A stretch of DNA of 64,000 bases from the NCBI GenBank assembly GCA_902594395.1, contig CACJLZ010000002.1:17197-81196 (forward strand). The letters are read 5' to 3'. Below, one piece after another: positions 31,871 to 43,400 of this stretch. The position numbers and the translations under genes are program-made. Within the stretch, counting starts at the first letter, position 1; each line of letters opens with the position of its first letter. The DNA comes from an uncultured Pelagibacteraceae bacterium (GTDB taxonomy: Bacteria; Pseudomonadota; Alphaproteobacteria; Pelagibacterales; Pelagibacteraceae). A model generated the notes under the pieces. The model searched no databases, had not been told where the DNA came from, and was given only the letters and a program-made list of their open reading frames with translations.

Positions 31871-34276
31871 TTATGATCGGATTTTAGCACCAGTTTTATT
31901 TTCAACTGTCTTGATTATCAAGTTATTAATTTGTTCTAAATCAGCCTCATTTAAGGTTTTTTCGGATGACTGTATTGTTACACTTATTGCTATTGATTTA
32001 TGATTTTCAGGAATGTTTTCACCTTCATAAACATCAAAAACTCTAACATTTTTTACTAAACTTTCATCTACACTTGAGATGACATTTATTAAATCTTGAG
32101 CATTCACATTTTTGTTTATAATAAATGCAAAATCCCTCTCAGATTTTTGATAATCAGAAAATGAGAATTTTACCTTAAGATCATTTAGAGTTTTCTCTGG
32201 TAATTTTAAATTATCCATAAAAATTTCAAAACCAACTAAAGACTCAGTTTTCATATCGACCTGCTTTAGAATATTAGGATGTATTTCTCCAAAATATGCA
32301 GCCACTTGATCATTTCTGTTATCTAAAAACAGTCTTCCTGATTTGCCAGGGTGATAATAATTAGGCGTTTTGTTATCAATGAAAAATTTTTTAGAATCGT
32401 AACCAGCTTCAACTAAAGTTTGGATTACGTCTCTTTTCACATCAAACACATCTACATTTCTATCTTTTTCTATCCAAGATAATCTTGATTTTTTTCCTGC
32501 AGACAAACCACAGACTACTGTATTCTGTTCACCGGGATTAGAACCATTAAAAATAGGACCTATTTCAAATACTGATAAATCCTTAAAACCTCTATCGAGG
32601 TTTTTATTAATATGCATTATTAAATTTGAAAAAACTGAATTCCTTAAAACTCCTAATTCTGTACTTATAGGATTAATAATTTTTATCTCTTTTTTTTTGT
32701 CTCTAAAATAATCATTATAACGTTGGTCTGTGAACGACCAAGTGATTGCTTCCAGATAACCTTTAGAGGCAATTGATCTTTGTAAAAAATGAAATAATTT
32801 CTGAAATTTATTTAAAGTAGATTTTTTTCTTTGTTTAATTGGCTCTATATTCTTTATCTTTTCATAACCACTTATTCTTACCAACTCCTCGACAATATCT
32901 ACTTCCTGTGAAATATCCGGTCTCCATGAAGGAACACCTAATTTTAATCTTTTTTTGTCACTTTTTACCCCAAAACCAAGATTCTCTAAAATTTTAATCA
33001 TTTCTTTTAAAGAAATTTTAAAACCAGATATTTTTTCAAAAATATTTGGGTCAAATGAGATTTTTTTTGTTTTGTAAGTTTCTATTTTTTGAATATCAAT
33101 TTTGCTAATTTCACCACCACAAATCTCTTTTATTAATTTTGCAGCTTTATTTAAACCATCTTCGATTGATAACGGATCTATGCCTCTTTCAAATCTAAAC
33201 TTTGCATCAGTGTCTAGATTCAATTTCTTTGCTGTATTTCTTATTGATCCCGGTTCAAAATAAGCTGACTCTAATAATATATTTTTCGTATCAAATTCTG
33301 TACCAGATCTTGTACCACCAATAATTCCTCCAAGTCCTAAAATACCTTTATTATCGCTAATAACACACATGCCACTCTCCAATTTATAATTTTTATTATC
33401 AAGTGCTGTAAACTCTTCTCCAGACTTAGAGTTTCGAACAATTATACCTTTTTCAATTTTGTCAGCGTCATAAGCATGTAATGGACGATTAACATCAAGC
33501 ATAACATAGTTTGTGATGTCAACTATTGCTGAGATAGGTTTTTGACCAATAGAAGTTAACTTATCTTTAAGCCATTTAGGGCTTTCAGAATTTTTGACAT
33601 TTGTAATTAAACAGCTTCCAAACGCAGTACATCCTTGTCCTTTTTCCTTATTAATTTTTACTTTTAAAGTATGTTTATTTCTTGAATGAATTTTTTTTTC
33701 CTCTAAATCTACTAACTTTCCAAAACCTGATGCAGCCAGATCTCTAGCAATTCCTCTAATTCCAAGACAGTCTGGTCTATTAGGTGTTATAGAGAGATCA
33801 ATAAGATTTACTTTTGATTTTGAAAAATAACTTTTACCAATATTTTTTCTAAATTCCTTTTTTAATTCAGTAATCCCATCACTCTCATAAGACAAATTTA
33901 ATTCAGACTCTGAACAAAGCATTCCATAAGATGTAACACCCCTTATTTTAGTAACTGCTAATTTTGTCTTAGTTTTGGGAATAATTGCACCTGGAGGAGC
34001 ATATATAGTCAACAATCCCTCTCTCGCATTTTCTGCACCACATACAACTTTTTTAATATCATTTTCTCCAATATTAACATCGCAAACTTTTAGTCGATCT
34101 GCATTTGGATGTTTTTCAATTTTTATGATTTCAGCTACTTTGAATAACTCGTTATCAGCAGAAAGTCTCTCTATACTTTCTACCTCTAAGCCTATGTTGG
34201 TAAGTTGTTCTAAAAGATTTTTTTCTCTCAGATTTGTTTTCAGATGATCTTTTAACCAATCAAATGTTATTATCAT
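31871..34276 (-). CDS. pheT: Phenylalanyl-tRNA synthetase beta subunit
   Basis: 801 aa; tRNA-binding, B3/B4, B5 and FDX-ACB pattern; downstream of pheS. Confidence 0.97.
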   Translation of the reverse strand: MIITFDWLKDHLKTNLREKNLLEQLTNIGLEVESIERLSADNELFKVAEIIKIEKHPNADRLKVCDVNIGENDIKKVVCGAENAREGLLTIYAPPGAIIPKTKTKLAVTKIRGVTSYGMLCSESELNLSYESDGITELKKEFRKNIGKSYFSKSKVNLIDLSITPNRPDCLGIRGIARDLAASGFGKLVDLEEKKIHSRNKHTLKVKINKEKGQGCTAFGSCLITNVKNSESPKWLKDKLTSIGQKPISAIVDITNYVMLDVNRPLHAYDADKIEKGIIVRNSKSGEEFTALDNKNYKLESGMCVISDNKGILGLGGIIGGTRSGTEFDTKNILLESAYFEPGSIRNTAKKLNLDTDAKFRFERGIDPLSIEDGLNKAAKLIKEICGGEISKIDIQKIETYKTKKISFDPNIFEKISGFKISLKEMIKILENLGFGVKSDKKRLKLGVPSWRPDISQEVDIVEELVRISGYEKIKNIEPIKQRKKSTLNKFQKLFHFLQRSIASKGYLEAITWSFTDQRYNDYFRDKKKEIKIINPISTELGVLRNSVFSNLIMHINKNLDRGFKDLSVFEIGPIFNGSNPGEQNTVVCGLSAGKKSRLSWIEKDRNVDVFDVKRDVIQTLVEAGYDSKKFFIDNKTPNYYHPGKSGRLFLDNRNDQVAAYFGEIHPNILKQVDMKTESLVGFEIFMDNLKLPEKTLNDLKVKFSFSDYQKSERDFAFIINKNVNAQDLINVISSVDESLVKNVRVFDVYEGENIPENHKSIAISVTIQSSEKTLNEADLEQINNLIIKTVENKTGAKIRS

Positions 34277-35340
34277 CGACTAAGGCCCCTATAATTCGTA
34301 GGTACGTCTAGCGGATCAAATCCAAAATGATTTAACCATCTATAATCACAATCAAAAAAAGCTCTTAAGTCATTTATCCCATATTTGAGCATTGCAAGTC
34401 TATCAATCCCAATACCAAATGCGTATCCCTGAAACTTTGATGGATCAACTTTAACATTTTTTAAAACATTAGGATGAACCATTCCACAGCCTAAAATCTC
34501 TAACCATTGATTACCTTCTCCTATTATAATTTTTCCATTTTTCATTTCGTATCCAATGTCAACTTCAGCGGATGGTTCTGTAAAAGGAAAATGGCTCGGT
34601 CTAAATCTCATCTTAATTTTATCTACTTCAAAAAACTCTTTGATAAAATAATTTAAACATCCTTTCAAATGACCCATGTTTATATTTTTATCTATATGAA
34701 GTCCTTCAACTTGATGAAACATTGGTGAATGAGTTTGGTCACTATCTGATCTATAAGTTCTTCCCGGTGCAATAATTTTAAATGGTGGCTTATCTTTCAA
34801 CATAGTTCTAATTTGGACTGGAGAAGTATGTGTTCGTAGTAATTTCTGCTTTTTTTCATCCAGATAAAAAGTATCGTGCATATCTCTAGCTGGATGATTT
34901 TCTGGTGTATTTAACGCTGTAAAATTATTATATTCATTCTCGACGTCTGGACCTTCCGCCACGCTAAAACCTATTTCGGAAAAAATTGATGATATTATAT
35001 CGATCGTTTGTGAAACTGGATGAATTTTCCCTCGAACAAATGATCTTTCCGGTAATGTTATGTCAATTTTTTCTTTTTCTAATTTCTTGCTAATTTCAGC
35101 ACTTTCAAGTTCATTTATTTTCGAACTTATTAAATCCTGGAGTTCATCTTTTATTATGTTCAAATCAGAAGCAAATTTTTTTCTTTCTGACTCTGCAATT
35201 GCTCCAATTTTTTTAAATTGAGTTGAAATTAATCCACTTTTGCCAAATAGATCAGATTTAATTTGGTTTATTTCTGCAATATCTAATTTTCCACTAAGTT
35301 TTGAAAAAAATTCATCTTTTATTTTTTTAAGATCTGACAT
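34273..35340 (-). CDS. pheS: Phenylalanyl-tRNA synthetase alpha subunit
   Basis: [58 protein letters not shown]. Confidence 0.97.
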   Translation of the reverse strand: MSDLKKIKDEFFSKLSGKLDIAEINQIKSDLFGKSGLISTQFKKIGAIAESERKKFASDLNIIKDELQDLISSKINELESAEISKKLEKEKIDITLPERSFVRGKIHPVSQTIDIISSIFSEIGFSVAEGPDVENEYNNFTALNTPENHPARDMHDTFYLDEKKQKLLRTHTSPVQIRTMLKDKPPFKIIAPGRTYRSDSDQTHSPMFHQVEGLHIDKNINMGHLKGCLNYFIKEFFEVDKIKMRFRPSHFPFTEPSAEVDIGYEMKNGKIIIGEGNQWLEILGCGMVHPNVLKNVKVDPSKFQGYAFGIGIDRLAMLKYGINDLRAFFDCDYRWLNHFGFDPLDVPTNYRGLSR

Positions 35341-35383
35341 TTACACAGATTATTTCTTCAGAGAAATAAAACAATAGCGAAGA

Positions 35384-35740
35384 TTAATTTAAAGCAGATT
35401 GAGCTTTTTGGACTATAGTTTTAAAGGCTTCTGGACTATCATACGCTATCTCAGCTAGAATTTTTCTATCAATTTTTATTCCACATTTATTTAATCCGTT
35501 AATAAACTTAGAGTACGTCAAACCTTCTGCTCTCACCCCGGCGTTTATTCTTTGTATCCACAGTGATTTAAAATCTCTTTTCTTATTTCTACGATCTCTG
35601 TATGCATACTGCATTGCTTTTTCCATAGCTTGCTTTGCAACTCTGATAGTGTTTTTTCTTCTGCCCCATTGACCTTTGACAGCTTTTAAAACTTTTTTAT
35701 GTTTTGCTCTACTAGTAACACCTCTTTTAACTCTTGCCAT
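35384..35740 (-). CDS. rplT: 50S ribosomal protein L20
   Basis: [67 protein letters not shown]. Confidence 0.97.
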   Translation of the reverse strand: MARVKRGVTSRAKHKKVLKAVKGQWGRRKNTIRVAKQAMEKAMQYAYRDRRNKKRDFKSLWIQRINAGVRAEGLTYSKFINGLNKCGIKIDRKILAEIAYDSPEAFKTIVQKAQSALN

Positions 35741-35741
35741 A

Positions 35742-35948
35742 TTAACCCCTTAGACTGTAAGGCATATATGACTTAACAATTTTACCATCTTGTTTCGACA
35801 TAGTTGTGGTGCCTCTTAATTTTCTTATTTGAGAATTTGTTCTTTTTATCATGCCATGTCTTTTACCAGCTTGGGCCATTATTACTTTACCTTTTGCAGA
35901 TATTTTGAACCTTTTTTTTGCAGAGCTTTTTGTTTTTAGTTTTGGCAT
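35742..35948 (-). CDS. rpmI: 50S ribosomal protein L35
   Basis: [22 protein letters not shown]...[18 protein letters not shown]. Confidence 0.96.
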   Translation of the reverse strand: MPKLKTKSSAKKRFKISAKGKVIMAQAGKRHGMIKRTNSQIRKLRGTTTMSKQDGKIVKSYMPYSLRG

Positions 35949-36001
35949 AATTTTGCGAGTTTATACAAAGAATGTAATTAATTTACAACTACTATTAAAG
36001 C

Positions 36002-36547
36002 TTATAAAGGCTGAATTACCATTATCATTTGCTTTCCATCAAACTTCGGGTCCAATTCTACCTTGCCAATTTCTTTCATATCCTCTTTGATCTTAGTCAT
36101 TAATTCATTGCCTAAATGTGAGTGCTGAAGTTCTCTGCCTTTAAATCTTATTGTAAATTTCACTTTATCACCTTTGGCAATAAATTTTTTTGCATTTTTT
36201 ACTTTGAACTCATAATCATGCGTCTCAGTTACGGGCCTCATTTTAATTTCTTTTAATGCAATTATTTTTTGTTTTTTTTTAGCAAGGTTTGCTTTTTTTT
36301 GTGCATCATACTTATATTTTCCCATATCCATGATTTTGCAAACTGGTGGATTTGCATTTGGAGCTATTTCTATTAGATCTAAACCTTGATTCTTCGCCAT
36401 CGATATTGCTTCGTTAGTGCTTATAACTCCTAAATTTTCTCCATCACTGCCTATAACTTGAACTTCCGGAGATGAAATTCTATTGTTAGATCTTGGACCT
36501 CGATCCTTAGTTCTTCTCTGAAAATAATTTTGCTTAAAATCTGCCAC
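36002..36547 (-). CDS. infC: Translation initiation factor IF-3
   Basis: NNRISSPEVQVIGSDGENLGVISTNEAISMAKNQGLDLIEIAPNANPPVCKIMDMGKYKYDAQKK; GTG start. Confidence 0.96.
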   Translation of the reverse strand: MADFKQNYFQRRTKDRGPRSNNRISSPEVQVIGSDGENLGVISTNEAISMAKNQGLDLIEIAPNANPPVCKIMDMGKYKYDAQKKANLAKKKQKIIALKEIKMRPVTETHDYEFKVKNAKKFIAKGDKVKFTIRFKGRELQHSHLGNELMTKIKEDMKEIGKVELDPKFDGKQMIMVIQPL

Positions 36548-38467
36548 TTAAATTGAAGATGCTTTATTTAAAGCAGAAAATGTCTTTAAAAATTTATTTA
36601 GTTCCATATTTTCTTGTTTATTAGAGTCCAACCTTCTAATAGTTACGGAGTTACTGTCAACTTCTTTTTTACCACAAATTAATAAAATAGGGACTTTTGT
36701 AAGAGAATGTTCTCGAATTTTGTAGTTTAAATTATGATTTTTTAAATCAACTATTGAGCTCATCCCAGCTTCTTTTATTTTTTTCGAAACTTTAATTGCA
36801 TATTGCTCAAAGTCTTCTGAAATTGGAATTACTACTGTTTGCAATGGAGATATCCAAAATGGAAACTTTCCGGCATAATTCTCAATTAAAATCCCAATAA
36901 ATCTCTCAAGTGATCCAAACAACGCTCTATGTAACATCACAGGAACTTTTTTTGTTCCATCTTTATCAACATAAGTAGCGTCTAACCTTCCAGGTAAGTT
37001 TAAATCTACTTGCACAGTTCCACATTGCCAATCTCTTCCAATTGCGTCTCTTAATACAAATTCTATTTTTGGACCATAAAAGGCACCTTCTCCCTTATTT
37101 ATACTATATTCTAATTTTGTTGCTTTAACTGCCTCAAGTAATGAGGCCTCAGCTTTATCCCACACTTTATCTTCACCCACTCTTACTTCTGGCCTATCAG
37201 CATATTTTAAAACTACTTTTTCAAAACCTAAATCTTTATAAATATCTAAAATTAAATTAGTTACATTTAAACACTCGCTAGTAATTTGATCCTCTGAACA
37301 AAAAATATGCGCATCATCCTGTGTAAATGCTCTTACTCTAAGAAGTCCGTGTAAAGCTCCTGAAGGTTCATATCTATGAACTTTACCAAATTCTGTTATT
37401 CTTAATGGTAAGTCTCTATAACTTTTTAAACCTTGATTAAAAACTTGTATATGACCAGGACAATTCATGGGTTTTATTGCAAAAACTTTTTCGTCAGGGG
37501 TCTCAGAGGTATACATGTTTTCTCCATATTTTTCCCAGTGTCCTGATTTTTCCCATAACAATCTATCTAATACCTCTGGGGTATTTACCTCTTTATAGCC
37601 AGCTGCATCTTGGCGCGCCCGCATATAATTAATTAGTTTTTGAAATAATGCCCAACCCTTCTCATGCCAGAAAACAGATCCTGGACTCTCCTCTCTGAAA
37701 TGAAACAAATCCATTTCTTTACCAAGTTTTCTGTGATCTCTTTTTTCTGCTTCCTCAATTCTTTTTAAATAATCATCTAAATCTTTTTGAGAGGCCCAGC
37801 CAGTTCCGTAAATTCTTTGTAACATTTCATTATTTGAATCTCCACGCCAATACGCACCAGCAACTTTTGTAAGCTTAAACGCTTTACCAATTTTTCCAGA
37901 AGAAACTAAGTGTGGGCCTCTACACAAGTCATGCCAAGTATCACCATGATGATAAACAGTTAATTCCTCACTCTCCGGTATACTCTCTATTATTTCTGCT
38001 TTATATTTTTCACCAATTTTTTTGAAATGACTTATTGCTTTATCTCTGTTCCAAACCTCTCTTCTTGTTTTTACATCTTTGTCAATTATTTCTGACATTC
38101 TTTTTTCTATTTTTTCTAAATCATCCTCCGTAAAGGGTTCTTTACGTGCAAAATCATAGTAAAAGCCGTTTTCAATTACTGGTCCAATAGTTACTTGAGT
38201 GCCAGGGTATAATTCTTGAACAGCCATCGCCATAATGTGAGCAGTGTCATGTCTTATAACTTCAAGGCCTTCGGGATCTTTTGCAGTATAAATTTTTACC
38301 AAACAATCTTTCTCGATTGAAAAATATAAATCTTTTAGCTCACCATCTACACTCATTATCAATGCTTGTTTTGATAATGACTTACTTATTTTTTCTGCAA
38401 TATCTAAGCCTGTAACTTCTTTTGGGAATTCAATATTTTTTCCATCTGGTAGTGTAATTATAGGCAT
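36548..38467 (-). CDS. thrS: Threonyl-tRNA synthetase
   Basis: TGS, editing domain [34 protein letters not shown], class II core [28 protein letters not shown]. Confidence 0.97.
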   Translation of the reverse strand: MPIITLPDGKNIEFPKEVTGLDIAEKISKSLSKQALIMSVDGELKDLYFSIEKDCLVKIYTAKDPEGLEVIRHDTAHIMAMAVQELYPGTQVTIGPVIENGFYYDFARKEPFTEDDLEKIEKRMSEIIDKDVKTRREVWNRDKAISHFKKIGEKYKAEIIESIPESEELTVYHHGDTWHDLCRGPHLVSSGKIGKAFKLTKVAGAYWRGDSNNEMLQRIYGTGWASQKDLDDYLKRIEEAEKRDHRKLGKEMDLFHFREESPGSVFWHEKGWALFQKLINYMRARQDAAGYKEVNTPEVLDRLLWEKSGHWEKYGENMYTSETPDEKVFAIKPMNCPGHIQVFNQGLKSYRDLPLRITEFGKVHRYEPSGALHGLLRVRAFTQDDAHIFCSEDQITSECLNVTNLILDIYKDLGFEKVVLKYADRPEVRVGEDKVWDKAEASLLEAVKATKLEYSINKGEGAFYGPKIEFVLRDAIGRDWQCGTVQVDLNLPGRLDATYVDKDGTKKVPVMLHRALFGSLERFIGILIENYAGKFPFWISPLQTVVIPISEDFEQYAIKVSKKIKEAGMSSIVDLKNHNLNYKIREHSLTKVPILLICGKKEVDSNSVTIRRLDSNKQENMELNKFLKTFSALNKASSI

Positions 38468-39622
38468 TTAGTTTAATAGTCTTTTATACTCTGAATATGT
38501 AGAAAAACACATTTTTTCAACATTAAATTTTTTAATTATATTACTTCTTCCTTCTTTGCCCATTAGATTTATTGATGTTTCATCCATAGTTAATCCACGA
38601 ATTATTTTTTTACTTAAAGACTCTGCGTCTCCTGATTTAAATAAAAAGCCTGTTTTTTCATCATTAACTGTCTCGTTAGATCCTCCAATATTGCTAGCTA
38701 TAATTAATTTTTTCATTGATTGTGCCTCCACTGCTACTCTTCCAAAAGCTTCTGGTTCTATTGAGGCTGATACAATTATATCCGAAACTTTATAGGCTAA
38801 CGCCATATCTTCACAGTAATCTATAAATTTTATTTGATTTGTTAAACGATATTGCTCTGTGAGACGAATTAATTTTTTTTTATATAAATCTCTTCCTTGA
38901 TCATTTCCAAGTATAACCGCGTGAAAAGCTTCATAACCTAATTCAATTTTTACTAAGTTAATTGCCTCAATAAATAATTCTTGTCCTTTCCATGAAGTAA
39001 GCCTACCCGGCATTAAAATGATTTTTTTTTCATCATTTATATTCCATTTTTGAAGTAATTTTTTTTCATCATTTTCTAGTTTTGTAGAAGAGTCAAAATA
39101 ATCAACATTTATACCTCTAAAAATAACTAGAAATTTTTTTTGGCTTGTCAAGAATTCAGAATAGTTTTCTTTAATATGAGAAAAAATAAAATTTGATCCC
39201 GCAATTATCAAATCAGATCTTACCATAACAGAATTATAAAATTTTTTAAGTTTACCGCTAAAGTTATAAGTTCCATGAAATGTAGTTACAAACTTTCTAT
39301 TTGTTAACTTTGTTGCAAATAAACAAGACCAGGCTGGCGCTCTACTTCTTGCGTGAACAATTGAGATCTTAAAAAATAAGATTATCCCAATTAATAAAAT
39401 TGTATTAATTAAAATTAATAATGGGTTTTTACTATGTACTGGAAGTTTAATTAATTTTACTTTTTTTTTATCAACAAATTTTGTTAATTCTCCTCCACTT
39501 GTTACTATAAAAGATTCACACCCATTTTCTGGTAAATAATGAGCAATATCATAACATCCGGTTTCTGCTCCTCCATAACCTAGTTTTGGTATTACCTGCA
39601 AGACTTTTATATTAGACGACAT
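38468..39622 (-). CDS. Glycosyltransferase, GT4-like
   Basis: VLQVIPKLGYGGAETGCYDIAHYL, ILMPGRLTSWKGQELFIEAI, PEAFGRVAVEAQSM. Confidence 0.9.
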   Translation of the reverse strand: MSSNIKVLQVIPKLGYGGAETGCYDIAHYLPENGCESFIVTSGGELTKFVDKKKVKLIKLPVHSKNPLLILINTILLIGIILFFKISIVHARSRAPAWSCLFATKLTNRKFVTTFHGTYNFSGKLKKFYNSVMVRSDLIIAGSNFIFSHIKENYSEFLTSQKKFLVIFRGINVDYFDSSTKLENDEKKLLQKWNINDEKKIILMPGRLTSWKGQELFIEAINLVKIELGYEAFHAVILGNDQGRDLYKKKLIRLTEQYRLTNQIKFIDYCEDMALAYKVSDIIVSASIEPEAFGRVAVEAQSMKKLIIASNIGGSNETVNDEKTGFLFKSGDAESLSKKIIRGLTMDETSINLMGKEGRSNIIKKFNVEKMCFSTYSEYKRLLN

Positions 39623-39664
39623 GTATTAAGATTATATAATAATAGAGATAACTAATAAACTTTT

Positions 39665-40411
39665 ATGAGTAAATTCAATTACTTAAAAATAAATAGGTCT
39701 AAAAAAATTAGATATTTAAAAAATTACCAAAAAAATACAACTTACATCGTTTTTTTACACGGGTTTATGTCTGATTTAGAGGGAAAAAAACCTAAAACAT
39801 TTTTAAATTTTGCAAAAAAAAATAAACTTGGTTTTCTTGCACCAGAATATTCTGGTCACGGTAAATCATCTGGTAAATTTACTAAAGGTAATGTCTCAAA
39901 ATGGACTAAAGATACAACTTTGTTAATTAAAAAAATTGTCAAAAAAAATAAAATCATATTAGTTGGCTCAAGTATGGGCTCTTGGATCGCTTTAAATCAA
40001 TTTAAGTTTTTTAAAAAACAAATTATAGGGTTTTTAGGAATTGGTTCTGCACCACAATTTTTAGAGGGTTTAATGTGGAACAAATTTTCAAAAAAAATGA
40101 AAAAAGAAATAATAAAGAATAGGATTATCAATTTAAAGCATGGGAGTTATGAATATCCAATCTCTTTACAACTAATTAAAGATGGCCGAAAAAATAAAGT
40201 ATTTCATAAAAAAATTTACGAGAAATTAAAGATTACTATGGTTCATGGACAAAAAGATGAGTCTGTCCCTGTCAGTTATTCAAAAAAAATTCTAAAAATT
40301 TTTGTAAATTCAGAAAAAAAATTAGTTATCATTAAAAAAGGTGATCACAGCTTATCTTCACCTAAATGGTTAGGTATATTAAAAAAAGAATTAAAAATTA
40401 TGATTAACTAA
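39665..40411 (+). CDS. Alpha/beta hydrolase
   Basis: VFLHGFMSDLEGKK, ILVGSSMGSWIALNQ, MVHGQKDESVPV, KKGDHSLSS. Confidence 0.85.
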   Translation: MSKFNYLKINRSKKIRYLKNYQKNTTYIVFLHGFMSDLEGKKPKTFLNFAKKNKLGFLAPEYSGHGKSSGKFTKGNVSKWTKDTTLLIKKIVKKNKIILVGSSMGSWIALNQFKFFKKQIIGFLGIGSAPQFLEGLMWNKFSKKMKKEIIKNRIINLKHGSYEYPISLQLIKDGRKNKVFHKKIYEKLKITMVHGQKDESVPVSYSKKILKIFVNSEKKLVIIKKGDHSLSSPKWLGILKKELKIMIN

Positions 40412-43400
40412 CTTCTTTAATCCTAGACTTAAATGTAATTGGATTTTTGAGTTTATTAATCATCTCTTTTGGACAAACCTGAACAAAATTTTTAATTTCA
40501 GCCTCAAAGTTTTCAAAAATATCTTTTGATATCAACGATCCTGTCTCTTTTGAATGTTCTAAAATTAATTCTTTTAAATAACTTGTCCAATAATCTGTTT
40601 CAACATTTTGCCAAACGACTGAGTCTGGATTAACTTTTTTTTCAAACTCATTCAAATTATCATAGATAAATGCTATACCTCCAGTCATGCCAGCTGCAAA
40701 ATTATCTCCAACACTTCCCAAAATAACCACTGTTCCTCCAGTCATATACTCACAGCCGTTTGAGTCACAACCCTCAATAACTGTAGTTGCACCAGAGTTT
40801 CTAACAGCAAATCTATCGCCTGCTTGACCTGCAGCAAAAAGTTTGCCTGACGTAGCTCCATACAAAACTGTATTTCCGATGATTGTATTTTCATTAGAAA
40901 CTAAATTACTTTCATCCGAAAGTTTTATCGAGATTGTAGCACCTGACAATCCTTTACCGACATAATCGTTTGCATCACCTTTGAGATTTAATTTTAATCC
41001 TTTTGATGAAAAAGCACCAAATGATTGACCCGCGGAGCCTTTGAAATTTAACGTGAGGAAATTTTCATCAAGTTTTTCGTAACCATACTTTTTGTAAAGA
41101 TGATGTGAAATTCTTGTGCCAACTGCTCTGTTTGTATTTTTTATAATAAATTCTTTCTCAACTTTTTCTGAATTATCTAAAGATTTTTCTATTTCTGGCC
41201 AAATTTCCTGGTCTAATGTTTCAGGTACTTTGTTGATCTCCAATGAATCACAATATCTTTTATTGTTTCCTGGATCTGCTTGAACAAATAATGGATTTAA
41301 ATCCAAGTCATCTAAATTTGGTGAAGCTTTATTAACTTGCATTAATAAATCAGTTCTTCCAATAATATCATTTAATGATTTAAAACCTAATTCAGCTAAA
41401 ATTTCTCTTACTTCAGATGCAATAAAAGTGAATAAATTTACAACCTTGTCTGGAGTGCCAGAAAATTTTTCTCTCAATTTTTCATCTTGTGTACAAACAC
41501 CTACTGGACAAGTATTCGAATGGCACTGTCTTACCATTATACACCCCATTGCCACTAGAGCTGTTGTAGCAACTCCATATTCTTCTGCTCCCATCATTGC
41601 AGCAATAACAATATCTCTTCCAGTTTTAATACCACCATCGGTTCTTAATGTAACTTTGTGTCTTAAATTGTTTAGTGTTAAAACCTGATTTGCCTCAGTG
41701 AGACCCATCTCCCAAGGTATTCCAACATATTTGACACTAGTTTGAGGAGTTGCACCTGTTCCTCCATTATGACCCGAAATTAAAATAATATCTGCTTTTG
41801 CTTTAGCTACACCTGCAGCAATGGTTCCAATTCCAGATGATGCTACTAACTTAACGCCAACTCGTGCTTTTGGATTTGTTTGCTTTAAATCGTAAATCAG
41901 TTGCGCTAAATCTTCAATCGAATAGATATCATGATGTGGAGGGGGAGAAATCAATGTTACTCCTGGTGTGGAATGTCGTAGTCTTGCAATTTCCTCTGTA
42001 ACTTTGAAACCAGGTAACTGGCCACCTTCCCCTGGTTTAGCACCTTGGGCCATTTTTATTTCTATTTCGTTACAATTATTTAAGTAATTTACAGTCACTC
42101 CAAATCTAGCTGATGCGATTTGTTTTACTCTAGAATTTGCACTGTCACCACTGTCCATTACCTTAAATCTCTCTGCATCTTCACCACCCTCACCACTACA
42201 AGAGGCTCCTTTAATTCTATTCATTCCAATAGCAAGTGTTTCATGTGCTTCCTTTGATAAGGCACCATGAGACATGCTTCCGCTACCAAATCTTTTTAAG
42301 ATTTTTTCTATTGGTTCAACTTCAGATATATTTATTGACTGACCTAATTTTTTTTTTCTAAAATCAACTAAATCTCTTAAATTAATTGGGGGTAAATTGT
42401 ATATGCCTTCAGCATATTTCTTATATGCCTCATATGAATTCGAGCCCACAGCGCTTTGTAATAAATGAATAAGCTTTCCTTGATATTGGTGAGTTTCTCC
42501 GTTTTTCCTATATCGATACATACCCCCAATTGGCAATACAGTATCTGTACTTTCAAATGCTTCCTTGTGAATTTGTCTTATCTTTTTTTCAATCCCGACT
42601 AAACCAATGCCTGAAATTTTTGATGTAACTCCAGGAAAATAATCATTTACGACTGTTCTGCTCAATCCTACAGTTTCAAAATTACATCCACCTCTGTAAG
42701 AACTTAAAACTGAAATCCCCATTTTTGACATTATCTTCAATAAACCCGCATTAACTGAATTAATGTAGCGTTGTACACACTCATCAAAACTAAATTGGCC
42801 AAAAAGTTTTTTTTCGTATCTTTGATATAAACTATCAAAAGCCAGATATGGATTTACTGTAGTTGCTCCAACTCCAATTAATGTTGCAAACGAATGAGTA
42901 TCTATAGCCTCTCCAGACTGAACGTTTATAGAAACATAACCTCTTAATTTTTTTTGTATCAAAAATGTGTTTATGGCTCCGACACATAATAACATAGGCA
43001 TTGGCAATCTTTCAGATGAGAGATTTTTGTCACTTAAAATCAATTGGGTAATGCCTTGTCTTACTGCAATTTCAGACTCTTTTCGAATCCTGTTAATAGA
43101 ATTTTCTAAATTATCATCTTGTGAAAATGAACAATCAATAGTTACTGAATTTTTACCAAAAAAATTAGTGAACTTATTAAATTGTGAATTTGATAGAATA
43201 GGACTATTTAAAACATAAATATTCTCTTTAGTTAAGGTATCAAAATCAAGAATATTACCTAAATTTCCAAATCTTGTTTTTAAACTCATTACTTTATTTT
43301 CCCTCAAAGAATCAATTGGTGGATTTGTTACTTGACTAAAATTTTGTCTAAAAAAATGATAAAGTGGTCTATACTTATCAGATAGCACTGCTAAGGGAGT

